A stretch of DNA of 61,205 bases from Salinispora pacifica CNR114 (GCF_000514775.1 NZ_AZWO01000019.1:5963-67167), one strand, 5' to 3'; counted from the stretch's first letter, positions 51,859 to 61,034 are shown. The notes: generated by a model not told the origin, from the letters alone. Translations and numbers: made by a program.

Positions 51859-52764
51859 ATGGCGTTCCATCCAGGCGACTGGCCAGCGAGTCTGACCAGT
51901 TCAGGGCCCGCTCGTGGGGCGATGTCGGAGACGGCGCTCGCGGGTACCCGCGTCCTGCCGACCGACCACCACGCGGTGGTGTCGCGCTCCGCCCTCTCCA
52001 CCGCCACGTCCCTGCGGCTGTGTCTCGGCGACACCGCCATTGACCTGATCCAGTCGCACGCCGTGCTGCCCGACGGCACGGTGATCCTGGCGGTCGATGC
52101 GATGAGCCCGACCGGCGGTCTGCTGGTGGCGGCCCGTGGGCGACGCGGCGAGGTGCAACTCGACGTGACCCAGCTCGTCCCGGTCGCCGTCCGCTCCCGG
52201 GTGCGGGCCAGAGTGCGAGTAACGGGCACCGCGCACCGATTCGACCCGGCGAACCTGGAGTCCTGCGACGCCGACACGGTGATGTCCCTGCTCAACCTGC
52301 CCCCCGTCGCGCTCTGGACGGTCGAACCGGTCGAGGTCACCGTCAGCAGCGGCGACGATGAAGCCCTGGTGGGCGCCAGCACCTACCGGGCGACCTGCCC
52401 GGATCCGCTCGCCACTGTCGAAGCCACCCAGCTGCAGCATCTGATCCGGCACCATCGGGACGCGGTGGACCAGCTCACGACGCTGGTAAACCCGGAGCTG
52501 ACGGCGAAGGCGACGCGAGTCGTGCCGGTTGCGGTTGACGCCGACGGCGTGGTGCTCCGCGCCGAGGCGCCAGACGGCGACCTCGATGTCCGGCTGCCGT
52601 TCACCCGCCGGGTCACCTCCAGCGCCGACCTCACGGCGGGGCTGCGGGACCTGCTGGCCAAGGCCGCACCGCACCGGTCCGGCGCCTCGCCCCACGGCAC
52701 GGCCGCCGCGACTGCCAGCCCCTGCGGCCTGCCAGCGCCGGAGTGCGGGATTCCATCCGTCTGA
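51859..52764 (+). CDS. DUF2470 domain protein (first paralogue), possible heme-iron role
   Basis: A 301-residue protein. Residues about 55-175 form a split-barrel-like domain, and about 195-270 form a DUF2470 domain (VEATQLQHLIRHHRDAVDQL through VRLPFTRRV). DUF2470 accompanies HugZ-like heme oxygenases and GluTR-binding proteins (established knowledge), so heme binding or iron release is plausible. The paralogue at 52836-53546 has the same design. ATG 51859 follows GAGGGG; ATG 51922 is possible. An iron box lies upstream. Confidence 0.85.
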   Translation: MAFHPGDWPASLTSSGPARGAMSETALAGTRVLPTDHHAVVSRSALSTATSLRLCLGDTAIDLIQSHAVLPDGTVILAVDAMSPTGGLLVAARGRRGEVQLDVTQLVPVAVRSRVRARVRVTGTAHRFDPANLESCDADTVMSLLNLPPVALWTVEPVEVTVSSGDDEALVGASTYRATCPDPLATVEATQLQHLIRHHRDAVDQLTTLVNPELTAKATRVVPVAVDADGVVLRAEAPDGDLDVRLPFTRRVTSSADLTAGLRDLLAKAAPHRSGASPHGTAAATASPCGLPAPECGIPSV

Positions 52765-52835
52765 TCGTCAACTCAGCCTGGCCCGCCTGATCGCCAGCTC
52801 AGCAGCTTGGCGGGTGAGGTGACGGTGGCTGCCGA

Positions 52836-53546
52836 TCACCAGGTCCGGGAACGCCGGCTGCAGGCGGCACCTCGCTCCACCAGCGTGGCCATCCGCTCGC
52901 GGAGCTCGCCCGGGTGGCGCAACGCCGGGGTGAACCCGAGCCGGACGTCGCGGTGGCCGCTCATCCGCTCCAGCCGGAGCACCAGTCCGTGCCGGTCCAG
53001 GCGAAGCGGAACGACCCGCCGTACGCCGTGCCGGTGCCGTGGTGCGACCAGCCGGCAGAGCGATTCGACCGTACGCGGGTGGTGGCGGTCGAGGTGGCAG
53101 AGGAGTTCCGCCTCTTCGGCGGCGAGCGGGTCCGGCTCGGCGGCGGCGAAGTCGGCCGGGTCCACCGCCGTGGTGGCGCCGTCGACGCTGAGCTCGACGG
53201 CGGCGAGGTCGAACTCGACGGTCAGGTCCTCATGGTCGCCGGTGGCGCCGGGGGTGACCGGGGTGAGCCAACCACTGAAGGTGCCACGGCCGCGGACGCG
53301 CTCCCGGACCGGCGTCGGGGCCACATCGGTGATCTCAACGACCGCCGTGACCTCGCGCTGGCGGGTGATGTCGGTGGCCAACCGGCTGTTGACCGGGAGG
53401 TCCAACCGGATCCGGCCGCTCGAATCGAGCGTGTGCCGGTTGACCAGGTCGGCCCGATGCCCGGGTGTCCGCAGTTCCAGCGAGGTGGCCGCAGCGACGA
53501 TCGTCCGCAGCCGCTGCGCGGAAGCCTCGGGGTCGGTGTTGCTCAA
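52836..53546 (-). CDS. DUF2470 domain protein (second paralogue)
   Basis: A 236-residue protein with a split-barrel-like N-terminal half and a C-terminal DUF2470 domain (EAELLCHLDRHHPRTVESLC through VRLGFTPALRHPGEL). It aligns in pattern with the first paralogue (pairs such as HxRxHR-D/HH-P and RVVPxxxDxxGxxLR). TTG 53546 is chosen because AGGAGG lies 7 nt upstream; no ATG is available near. It shares an iron box and a divergent promoter with the S4 gene, so both are probably controlled together. Confidence 0.85.
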   Translation of the reverse strand: MSNTDPEASAQRLRTIVAAATSLELRTPGHRADLVNRHTLDSSGRIRLDLPVNSRLATDITRQREVTAVVEITDVAPTPVRERVRGRGTFSGWLTPVTPGATGDHEDLTVEFDLAAVELSVDGATTAVDPADFAAAEPDPLAAEEAELLCHLDRHHPRTVESLCRLVAPRHRHGVRRVVPLRLDRHGLVLRLERMSGHRDVRLGFTPALRHPGELRERMATLVERGAACSRRSRTW

Positions 53547-53560
53547 CCTGGCACCTCCTA

Positions 53561-53579
53561 TTAGGTTAGGCTTACCTTA
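53561..53579. promoter_or_regulatory. DtxR/IdeR-type iron box between the second DUF2470 gene and rpsD
   Basis: TTAGGTTAGGCTTACCTTA agrees with the DtxR/IdeR consensus at about 17 of 19 positions, the best of the three boxes. It lies 15 bp before the DUF2470 start and 16 bp before the S4 start, so a bound repressor would block both. Confidence 0.8.
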
Positions 53580-53594
53580 CTAGAGAGGTGCAGA

Positions 53595-54203
53595 ATGAAC
53601 CAGTCCCGCCCCAAGGTCAAGCGCTCCCGCGCCCTCGGCATCCCGCTGACCCCGAAGTGCGTGCGCTACTTCGAGCGCCGTCCCTTCCCGCCCGGCCAGC
53701 ACGGCCGAGCTCGCCGGAGCACCAGCGACTACAAGATCCGACTCCTGGAGAAGCAGCGGCTGAAGGCGCAGTACCACGTCAACGAAGGGCAGCTACGGCA
53801 GGCATTCACCCGGGCCGCCCGGCTCGAAAGCAAGACCGGCGAGGCCCTCATCGTCGACCTGGAGACCAGACTGGACGCACTGGTCCTGCGGTCCGGGCTG
53901 GCGCGGACGATCTACCAGGCCCGACAGGCGGTCACCCACCGGCACATCACGGTGAACGGACGCCGGGTCGACCGCCCGTCGGCCCGGCTGCGCCCGGGTG
54001 ACGTCATCGCGGTCGCGGCCGGCAGCCGCACCAAGACACCCTTCGTCGTCGCGGCGGCCGGGGCGCACGCTACGGAAGAGTCCGCGCCCTACCTGGCGGC
54101 CAACCTCGCCGACCTGACCGTACGACTACTCCGGCTGCCGCTACGGTCCGAGGTGCCGGTGACCTGCCAGGAACAACTCGTCGTCGAGTACTACTCACGC
54201 TGA
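53595..54203 (+). CDS. rpsD: Ribosomal protein S4, probable second (paralogous) copy
   Basis: A 202-residue S4. The N-terminus [20 protein letters not shown] matches the S4 N-terminal domain and [11 protein letters not shown] plus the S4 RNA-binding domain ([32 protein letters not shown]) follow. It lacks a Cys4 zinc finger: only Cys22 and one late Cys are present, so it is a zinc-free type. It is not in the usual rpsM-rpsK-rpsD-rpoA operon; it stands alone after an iron box, so it is most likely a conditional paralogue of a housekeeping S4. S4 nucleates 30S assembly. ATG 53595 follows GAGAGG. Confidence 0.93.
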   Translation: MNQSRPKVKRSRALGIPLTPKCVRYFERRPFPPGQHGRARRSTSDYKIRLLEKQRLKAQYHVNEGQLRQAFTRAARLESKTGEALIVDLETRLDALVLRSGLARTIYQARQAVTHRHITVNGRRVDRPSARLRPGDVIAVAAGSRTKTPFVVAAAGAHATEESAPYLAANLADLTVRLLRLPLRSEVPVTCQEQLVVEYYSR

Positions 54204-54503
54204 GCCTCCATACCGGCGCATTGCCGCGGAGGCGAGCCGGGCGTCACCCGCCACGGAAGAACTAACTTGATCTTTAGCCTGCGCGGCCTGGCCTCGGGTT
54301 AGTCGAGGTCTTCGTTTTCTTCGTGCTGCCTTTCGGTCTTGTGCTGGTGGTGGCGGTGACGATGTGGACGTCGTGGCGGGTTGCTGGGTGGCGGTTGGGT
54401 AGTCCGGGCGGGCGTCCAACGGAGCGGTCCACGAGGTGCGCCCGGCCTGCAGGGCGGTTCCGAACGAGTACGGCCAGCCCGTCCGCCACGCCACATCGGA
54501 GCT
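54204..54503. other. Intergenic region without a recognisable gene
   Basis: About 300 bp between the S4 gene and the methyltransferase gene. It is rich in repeats of GGTGG and similar on one strand. Short open frames exist but none has a supported start or conserved-looking content. Confidence 0.5.
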
Positions 54504-55313
54504 TCAGGAACGGCAGACAATCTCGCCATGCAGAACGGCGAACCAGGCATCCGCTGCCGCAGCCCACTCCCGCCACCCGTCAGCGATACGGCGCAGGTCC
54601 CCAGCCGTGGCGGTGCCCGAGGTCAGCAGCTGTCGGGCCAGATCCGAACTCCGGATCCGCTCGGCCCACATCTCACCCCACCATCGCGTGTCCGCCGGCG
54701 TGGCGAAACACCACGTGCTCGCCGACGCTCGGACGTCAGTGAACCCGGCGGCGTGGGCCCAGGAAAGGAGGCGTCGGCCGGCGTCCGGCTCGCCCGCGTT
54801 GGCGCGGGCGGCCTGCTGGTACAGGCCAAGCCACTCATCCAGCGCAGGAACACGAGGAAACCAGGTGAACGCCGCATAGTCACTGTCCCGCACGGCGACG
54901 ATTCCGCCGGGACGGGAAACCCGGCGCATCTCACGCAGCGCCCGGATCGGATCAGCGACATGCTGAAGCACCTGGTGGGCGTGGACGACGTCGAACGCGC
55001 TGTCGGGGAAATCGAGTGCGTGGACGTCGGACACCGCGAAGTCGATGTTGCGTTGACCCCGTGAGTCGGCCTCCGCGCGGGCGAGTTGGAGTGCAGCACC
55101 GCTGATCTCCACAGCGGTGACGTGTCCGGGTGCGACGCGGGTCGCCAGGTCGGCGGTGATGGTGCCCGGCCCGCAGCCGATGTCGAGCACCGACATACCC
55201 GGCACGAGATGCGGAAGTAGGTAGGCCGCCGAATTCTCGGCAGTACGCCACCGGTGCGAGCGCAGCACCGACTCGTGATGCCCGTGGGTGTACACGTTCG
55301 GTGCTGCTGGCAT
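54504..55313 (-). CDS. SAM-dependent methyltransferase
   Basis: A 269-residue class I methyltransferase of the UbiE/Methyltransf_11 type. Motif I is VLDIGCGPGTIT, motif II-like acidic strand VTAVEISG, and motif III/IV DVVHAHQVLQHV with PGGIVAVRDSD. ATG 55313 follows GGAG about 8 nt upstream. Substrate unknown; such enzymes methylate quinones, small metabolites or lipids. The upstream region (55314-55621) has no clear gene. Confidence 0.9.
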   Translation of the reverse strand: MPAAPNVYTHGHHESVLRSHRWRTAENSAAYLLPHLVPGMSVLDIGCGPGTITADLATRVAPGHVTAVEISGAALQLARAEADSRGQRNIDFAVSDVHALDFPDSAFDVVHAHQVLQHVADPIRALREMRRVSRPGGIVAVRDSDYAAFTWFPRVPALDEWLGLYQQAARANAGEPDAGRRLLSWAHAAGFTDVRASASTWCFATPADTRWWGEMWAERIRSSDLARQLLTSGTATAGDLRRIADGWREWAAAADAWFAVLHGEIVCRS

Positions 55314-55621
55314 GCGCGAATCTCCTCGACCGGGTGCGCCCACCATAGCTACGCGGTCCCTCGGTCCGACGGCGAATCTTGCCATTCGAGCGGTTGTGGT
55401 GGGGACATGAATTCGCCACCAGCAGCACTGTGGCTATGCAGCCGCCTACGGTAGCCAACGACACGATCCCGGGGCACAGCCGAATGTCGGCAGTACCCCG
55501 GAGATCCTGTTTTTGGACGTGCAGTGCAGGGCCAACACGTCGTCGGCAACGGTGGTGGCCGCGCCGTAAGGGCCGGGTTACGGCGCGCTGGGGAGGGAGT
55601 CACTGTCGGCGGTCAGGACGG

Positions 55622-56382
55622 CTAGGGGCATGTCACCGATTTCGTCTCTATCGTCAGCTCATCGCGCCCGATGAGGCTGCTCCACATGGTCGTGAATTTG
55701 CCACAGGCGGTCGTCCAGGACGAGTTACCTGCCCGGAGATGGTCCAAGTGAACGAGTTCGTCGGTCGGCTCGCCGCCATCACCCTCGACGCCTGTGCTGT
55801 AAACCCACGTTCCGGTCAGGGCACGGGGCGAGTAGACGGACGTTTCAGCTTGAACGGCCCCGACCCGATGATGCGCGAGCACAGCTTGACTTCTTGCACG
55901 GTGCTGCACTTCTGGGTCGAGCCGGCGCTGGGCTTGGCCGGCGATGACGGTGCCGACACGGTTCGGGTCGGCGCACTGGAGGGGGCGGGCGCATCGGTCG
56001 CGGCCACCCCTGCCGGCGCTTGGGGCGGGGATGCGGATTCGGACGGGGACGAGGAGGGGGACGGCACGAGTGCGGCGGTGGTCGGCGCGGATTCGGTGCC
56101 GGGGGGCGTAACGCCGGTAGGCGAAGGCTCCACCGCTGCGTCCGGTAGCACGCTAAAAGCGACCGCGGACAACGTGACCGCCAAGGAAACCACAACGACC
56201 AGGTGTTGACGCCGCAGTCGGGTCGGGAGTAACTGGATGGCGTGCTCACGCCACCCGGTGTGACGCTGGACCCGTACCGCGTGGACCGCCTGCCGGCCCC
56301 CGTCGCTTTCCGATGGCAACGAGGGGGCGCTGGCAGCGAGCCCCTCCGCAGCAGGGTCGCCGGACTTGGGCGAATCAGTCAT
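55622..56382 (-). pseudogene. Membrane-anchored secreted-protein gene with an apparent frameshift
   Basis: The first frame (56382-55816) encodes a cytosolic leader, a membrane segment (VVVVSLAVTLSAVAFSVL) and a Pro/Ser/Ala linker, then a Cys-containing domain that stops at 55816. A second frame (55870-55622) continues with regular protein composition (for example ALTGTWVYSTGVEGDGGEPT) to a stop at 55622. Neither part has a start of its own after the junction near 55865-55885. A single-base shift, either a true mutation or a sequencing error, would join them into one protein of about 250 residues. Confidence 0.5.
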
Positions 56383-56574
56383 GGGGCTCCGATCCCGGGT
56401 GTCGAATGATCGCTGGCGGGCGACGCGAGATCGATTGTGGGTCGAAGGTGAGATCCGGTCAATTCGCCACTGTTCGCTGCTTTACGGGTTAACAGGCCAT
56501 TGCCGAGCCGCTGTCGTGACAGAGCCCTGGAGGCTGGACCAGGGGAGCGGGAGGTTACGGGGAACGCGATGACG

Positions 56575-56880
56575 ACGGCGAGGTACGCGCCTGCTGACCG
56601 GTCTACTCGGCGTGGCCGCCGCGGCCGTGCTGGCGTTGGGCAGGTGGCCGACCGCGGTCGGCCCGTCCGGCCTGGACCTGGGCTACATCTTGTCGTGGGT
56701 GGCTGGGCCGCAGCCGGTGCTGTCAGTGGAGGTACAGCCGGGAGCTGGGTTCCCTGGCCGGGCCACGGCTCGCCGCCCAGGGGCTGGCCTTGTGGGTGCT
56801 CTGGCTGCTGTGGCGCGTCGTGCGAACAAGGGGTGCGGCTACGAGCGGACCCCGACGCATTGGCGTCGAGGTCCGGGTAG
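56575..56880 (+). pseudogene. Possible degraded membrane-protein gene
   Basis: One frame (from about 56605) reads like an N-terminal membrane segment (LLGVAAAAVLALGRWPTAVG), and another frame from about 56735 gives GLALWVLWLLWRVV. Together they look like a membrane protein broken by a frameshift around 56730. No intact gene lies in 56383-57045. Confidence 0.3.
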
Positions 56881-57045
56881 CGGCGCGCGCTGTTGCCGAG
56901 CGCGGCAATCCTCGGCTACAGAGCTCACAGTTGGCGTTGCGGCGGCGGACGTGCCGCGACCGCGGCTTCGGCGAAACCTCGGTGTCGAATTACGGGAACC
57001 ACGTAGGGTGATCCGGACGGAGCTTGGTTACCGCCGGGGGTCGTG

Positions 57046-58623
57046 ATGGCTTCCTCACATGTAATGCCATCGGCCAAAAGCCCGGCGAAAATCACTGTGG
57101 TCGGGCTGGCGATGCTCAACATCGTCGCGGTACTCAGCCTGGACGGCCCGCCGACCGAGGCCGAGTATGGACTCAGCGCAGCTTTCTTCTACTTTTTTGC
57201 GGCAGCCTTCTTCCTCATTCCGGTCTCGCTCGTCGCCGCCGAACTCACCACCGGATGGCCCGAGAAGGGCGGCGTGTTCAGGTGGGCCGGAGAGGCGTTC
57301 GGGGCCCGCTGGGGGTTCCTGGCCATATTCCTGCTTATCGCGCAGGTGACGATCTGGTTCCCTCTGGTCCTCACCTTTGCCGCGATCTCTCTGGCCTACA
57401 CCGGCCCACAGGCCACCGTGGACGCGAAGCTCTCCGGCAACCAGCTCTACGTCCTACTCTCCGTGCTTGCGGTCTACTGGCTGGCGACCGCCATCGCCGC
57501 CCGCGGGGTAGCCGCCTTCACCCGTATCGCGAAGTGGGGTGGAATTGTCGGAACGATCATCCCCGCCGCTGCCCTCGTCACCCTCGGCGTCGCCTACCTG
57601 ATCTCCGGCGGTACGCCACAGATCCAACTGGACTGGGGTGCTGCGATTCCCGACCTGAGCAGCCTCAACAACCTGGCGCTCGCCGCGAGCATTTTCCTCT
57701 TCTACTCCGGCATGGAAATGAATGCGGTCCACGTCCAAGATGTGAAAAATCCCGATCGAGGCTACCCGGTGGCGATACTGATCGCGGCGGTGGGAACCGC
57801 GTCCATTCTCATCCTGGGAACACTCACGATTGCATTCGTCGTACCAAGAAGTGAGACCGGCAGCACCCAGTCCCTGCTCATCACATTTATCAACGCGTTC
57901 CACTGGCTGGACTTGTCCTGGGCGACGCCGATTCTCGCGCTCGCACTCGCGATCGGCGTCCTGGCCGGCATCGTCACCTGGGTCGCCGGGCCATCCACCG
58001 CCCTACAGGCGGTGGCGAAAGCCGGCTACCTTCCCCCCTTCTATCAGTCCACCAACAAAAACGGGATGCCCATCCGAATCATGCTGGTTCAGGCAGCGGC
58101 GGTCAGCTCCGTGGCGGTGGTGTTCGTCTTCATGCCATCGGTGGAGGCGGCCTTTCAGATCCTCAGCCAACTCGCCGGGCTCCTCTACCTGGTCGTCTAC
58201 CTGATCATGTTCGCCTCGGCGATCTATCTCCGCTATCGCCAACCCGACCGACCACGGCCGTACCGGGTGCCGGGCGGACTGGTCGGCATGTGGATCATCG
58301 GGGGAGCCGGCTTCGTCGCCTCGGCACTCGCCCTCGCCTCCAGCCTCGTGCCGCCGAGCCAGATCGGCATCGGCAGCCCCACCCTCTACCTGGGTCTGCT
58401 GATCGGGCTGGCCGTCCTGATCATCACAACCCCACTGCTGCTGTACGCGCGTCGAAAGCCGCACTGGCGCGACCCAGCCAGCGAAGTCGCACCGTTTGCC
58501 GGTGCGCCCCGCGACGACCGCCCCAGCGGAACTCCCACGCGGAGGCTTCGCCCCACCGCCACAGAAGCAGCAGCCGACGCCGACGCAGAAGCAGCCGACG
58601 CCGACGCCGACGCCGACGAGTGA
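57046..58623 (+). CDS. APC-superfamily amino-acid/polyamine transporter
   Basis: A 525-residue transporter with about twelve hydrophobic segments, of the APC superfamily (glutamate/GABA antiporter-like, GadC/AGT type). Landmarks are LDGPPTEAEYGLSAAFFYFF near the N-terminus, WPEKGGVFRWAGEAFG, EMNAVHVQDVKNPDRGYP and GPSTALQAVAKAGYLPPF. It probably exchanges or imports amino acids. The last about 40 residues are an Ala/Asp/Glu-rich tail encoded by GCCGAC-type repeats. ATG 57046 sits 5 nt after GGGGG; GTG 57043 is just upstream. No partner enzyme (decarboxylase) is adjacent. Confidence 0.9.
   Translation: MASSHVMPSAKSPAKITVVGLAMLNIVAVLSLDGPPTEAEYGLSAAFFYFFAAAFFLIPVSLVAAELTTGWPEKGGVFRWAGEAFGARWGFLAIFLLIAQVTIWFPLVLTFAAISLAYTGPQATVDAKLSGNQLYVLLSVLAVYWLATAIAARGVAAFTRIAKWGGIVGTIIPAAALVTLGVAYLISGGTPQIQLDWGAAIPDLSSLNNLALAASIFLFYSGMEMNAVHVQDVKNPDRGYPVAILIAAVGTASILILGTLTIAFVVPRSETGSTQSLLITFINAFHWLDLSWATPILALALAIGVLAGIVTWVAGPSTALQAVAKAGYLPPFYQSTNKNGMPIRIMLVQAAAVSSVAVVFVFMPSVEAAFQILSQLAGLLYLVVYLIMFASAIYLRYRQPDRPRPYRVPGGLVGMWIIGGAGFVASALALASSLVPPSQIGIGSPTLYLGLLIGLAVLIITTPLLLYARRKPHWRDPASEVAPFAGAPRDDRPSGTPTRRLRPTATEAAADADAEAADADADADE
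58570..58620 (+). repeat. GCCGAC/GCAGAA repeats encoding an acidic tail
   Basis: The end of the APC transporter gene carries imperfect GCCGAC-type repeats encoding an alternating Ala-Asp/Glu run. The array is in frame and may vary in length. Confidence 0.8.
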
Positions 58624-58937
58624 CCATGTCACGCAGCAGGTTCATGAGTCCCAGCACTGCGCCGACGAAACACGCGTGACCTGAAAACGGTTCTGAAGCG
58701 ACGCCTCATTCACGTTCAATGAACGCGATCAACACCCGGGAAAGTCGGAATCTCCAGGCGCATCACACTCAAAGGCGTCCGTTGCCAGCCACCGAGATCG
58801 ACCTTACTCGCCCCAATATCGACATTGTCAAGCATCGAAATCGCTGATAAATTAGATTAACTAATCATTCAGGCCGGATAAGCCTCATGGGCCAGAGCTC
58901 GTGCGGATAACGGCCGCCGTCCCTCCGGGGAGGTTCA
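58624..58937. other. AT-rich intergenic region before the protease gene
   Basis: About 314 bp with no gene. The part near 58841-58870 is unusually AT-rich for this genome (AAATTAGATTAACTAAT) and may hold a promoter. A small palindrome CGTTCAATGAACG lies near 58710. Confidence 0.5.
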
Positions 58938-59993
58938 ATGAAATCCACCCTGCCCTCGCTCCGTCGGGTTGGTGCTGTCGCCGTGGCCGGCACACTGGTC
59001 GCCAGCGGTCTTCTGGGAGCACCCACCCAAGCCACACCCTCCGCCTCCGCCTCCCCCGAAGCCGCCACCAGCCTCGCCGAACGCCTCGGCGACCGCACCG
59101 CCGGCGTCTACGCCGACCACAACGGCACCATGATCATCACAGTCACCGACGAAACCACCGCCCGCCAGGTACGCACCGAAGGCGCCACCCCCAAACTCGT
59201 CACCCGCAGCGCCGCCCAACTCCGCGCCGCCACCGCCGAACTAGAACAGTCCGCAAAAGTCCCCGGCACCGCCTGGTGGACCGACCCCGCCACCAACCAG
59301 GTCGTCCTCTCCATCGACAGCACCATCACCGGCGACAAACTCACCCAGGTCCAGAAAGCAGCCGCCCGCACCAACGGCGCCGTTCGCATCGAAGCCCGCG
59401 CCGGAGCTCTCAGCACCGACGTCATCGGCGGCGAAGGTATCTGGAACCACAGGTACCGTTGCAGCCTGGGCTTCAATGTGAAGACCTCCCCCAACAGCTA
59501 CTACTTTCTCACCGCCGGGCACTGCATCACCGGGACCGAAAGCTGGTACGGGAACTCCAGCAGGACAGAACTGATCGGGCCCGCGCTCCACAAGAGCTTC
59601 CCGGGCGACGACTACGGCATCGTCTACTCCCAGAACGGAAAGCAGGACTACGGCCACGTCAAGGTCGGCAACAGCTGGCGGGACATCACCGCCAGCGGTG
59701 ATGCCTACGTCGGTCAGGACGTCACCCGCACCGGCTCCACCACCGGCACGCAGAGCGGCACGGTGGTCGCCATCAACGCCACGGCCAACTACGCGGTGGG
59801 GCCGGTCTACGGGCTGGTCGTCACCACCATCTGCTCCGCCGGCGGTGACAGTGGCGGCCCGATCTTCGCCGGCAACACCGCACTCGCCATCCACTCCGGC
59901 AGCCAGGGCGGCGGCTGCCCCAATGACAACGCCCGCGGCTTCCACCAACCAGTCGGGGAAGCCCTGGCCGCGTACGGCGTCTACGCCTACTGA
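58938..59993 (+). CDS. Secreted S1 serine protease, streptogrisin/alpha-lytic type
   Basis: A 351-residue protease: signal peptide (about 1-32), an inhibitory propeptide (about 33-150; alpha-lytic-type pattern) and the mature chymotrypsin-like domain. The catalytic triad is His195 in LTAGHC, Asp225 in DDYGIV and Ser305 in GGDSGGP. Paired cysteines (RYRCSLGF/GHC and ICSAGG/GGGC) match the S1E disulfides. It is secreted and matured by removal of the propeptide. No chitin-binding domain is fused. Convergent with the pentapeptide gene, with a hairpin between. Confidence 0.95.
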   Translation: MKSTLPSLRRVGAVAVAGTLVASGLLGAPTQATPSASASPEAATSLAERLGDRTAGVYADHNGTMIITVTDETTARQVRTEGATPKLVTRSAAQLRAATAELEQSAKVPGTAWWTDPATNQVVLSIDSTITGDKLTQVQKAAARTNGAVRIEARAGALSTDVIGGEGIWNHRYRCSLGFNVKTSPNSYYFLTAGHCITGTESWYGNSSRTELIGPALHKSFPGDDYGIVYSQNGKQDYGHVKVGNSWRDITASGDAYVGQDVTRTGSTTGTQSGTVVAINATANYAVGPVYGLVVTTICSAGGDSGGPIFAGNTALAIHSGSQGGGCPNDNARGFHQPVGEALAAYGVYAY

Positions 59994-60007
59994 CCGACAG
60001 CGCGACA

Positions 60008-60036
60008 GCGGGCTGCCACCGCTGCCGGCGGCCCGC
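60008..60036. terminator. Hairpin between the protease and pentapeptide genes
   Basis: GCGGGCTGCC pairs with GGCGGCCCGC (10-bp stem with one wobble) around a 9-nt loop, 15 bp after the protease stop and just before the stop of the opposite gene. It may terminate both. Confidence 0.6.
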
Positions 60037-60038
60037 CG

Positions 60039-60734
60039 TCAGCCCTCAACGCGGATCCCGGCCGCCTGGGCGAGGCCGTACGAGAGACTGATCAGATCCT
60101 CGTGGTCCACCACCGCGCCGCGCCAACTGGAGAAGTCACCGACACCAGCCAGGGTGCAGCCCCGAAACCGGGTGCCCTCCATCGACGCGTGGTGGAACAC
60201 CGCCCCGGTCAGGTCGCAGCTCCGAAACGTCGCACCCCGCAGGTCCGCATTGGTGAAGTCGGCGCCCTGAAGGTTGCAGTCCTCGAACCACACCGCGTCG
60301 AAGGTCGTCATCCGCCACGCCGACAGGTCCACGCGGCACCCCGCCAGGGTGACATCCCGCAGTACGCCGTCCGCCACCGTCACGCCTGTCATCCTGCACT
60401 GCTCCAGCCGCACCCGGGCCAGCTCTCCGCCGTCGGCGCGCAGATTGGCCCAGCTGGAATCCGTCACCAGGCAGTCGGTCAACACCACCTGATCCAGCCG
60501 GCACTCGGAGAGGTCCGCCCCACGGAACCGGCACTGCCGGAAGGTCACCGTGGCGGCATCCTGGCCGGCCAACCGCACCCGGTAGAGCGCCTGGCGTTCC
60601 AGCGTTGACTCCGGCTCCAGCGCCGTCGCCTCGCAGAGGCTGACCTCGGTCGGCGGGACCGGGCTACGGGGTTCTCGCCGCTTCCGGGTGCCGGTGGCAC
60701 GTCGCGGCGCAGAGGATCGGGCAGGCACACCCAC
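60039..60734 (-). CDS. Pentapeptide-repeat protein
   Basis: A 231-residue protein with about 20-25 pentapeptide repeats of the A(D/N)LxX type (FRGADLSECRLDQV, FTNADLRGATF, CDLTGAVFHHA) from about residue 55 to 205. It forms a right-handed quadrilateral beta-helix. The first 50 residues are basic and Pro/Arg-rich. Functions of such proteins vary from DNA-gyrase protection (as MfpA/Qnr) to unknown; the cysteines in many rungs are unusual for Qnr/MfpA types, so no claim is made. It stands alone. Confidence 0.92.
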   Translation of the reverse strand: MGVPARSSAPRRATGTRKRREPRSPVPPTEVSLCEATALEPESTLERQALYRVRLAGQDAATVTFRQCRFRGADLSECRLDQVVLTDCLVTDSSWANLRADGGELARVRLEQCRMTGVTVADGVLRDVTLAGCRVDLSAWRMTTFDAVWFEDCNLQGADFTNADLRGATFRSCDLTGAVFHHASMEGTRFRGCTLAGVGDFSSWRGAVVDHEDLISLSYGLAQAAGIRVEG

Positions 60735-60842
60735 ACCCTAGGACCTGGCTGTGACCGTACGGCCGACGTGTCGCGCACCGGCGCGGGGCGCCGGCGCGAC
60801 TAAACTCGGCGATCGAACAAACGTGCCAACCCGGGGGTGCAG

Positions 60843-61034
60843 GTGTCGAACAATCCCGTAAACCTGAACTGGGTCTTCCGGCCCGATCGCGCCGACCAGG
60901 ACCGGATCGCCGAGCATGACGGTAAGCCGATTCACGCCGTGCAGCGGCGCGCCGACGATGGGAGCCGAGTGGAGGTCGTCCTCATCGACGGCGCCCGGGT
61001 ACAGGCGTACCGACATGAGGTCGTGCTCGGCTGA
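60843..61034 (+). CDS. Small protein, unknown function
   Basis: A 63-residue protein with balanced composition (NNPVNLNWVFRPDRADQDRI onward). GTG 60843 follows GGGGGTGCAG; GTG 60837 is an in-frame alternative. No membrane segment or known motif. It diverges from the pentapeptide-repeat gene by 108 bp. It is short, but regular coding composition supports it. Confidence 0.65.
   Translation: MSNNPVNLNWVFRPDRADQDRIAEHDGKPIHAVQRRADDGSRVEVVLIDGARVQAYRHEVVLG

Noticed and set aside
60039..60734. Fluoroquinolone-protection role (Qnr/MfpA type) for the pentapeptide protein
   Set aside because: The repeats contain many cysteines and the N-terminus is a basic Pro/Arg-rich tail; nothing ties it to gyrase beyond the repeat fold.
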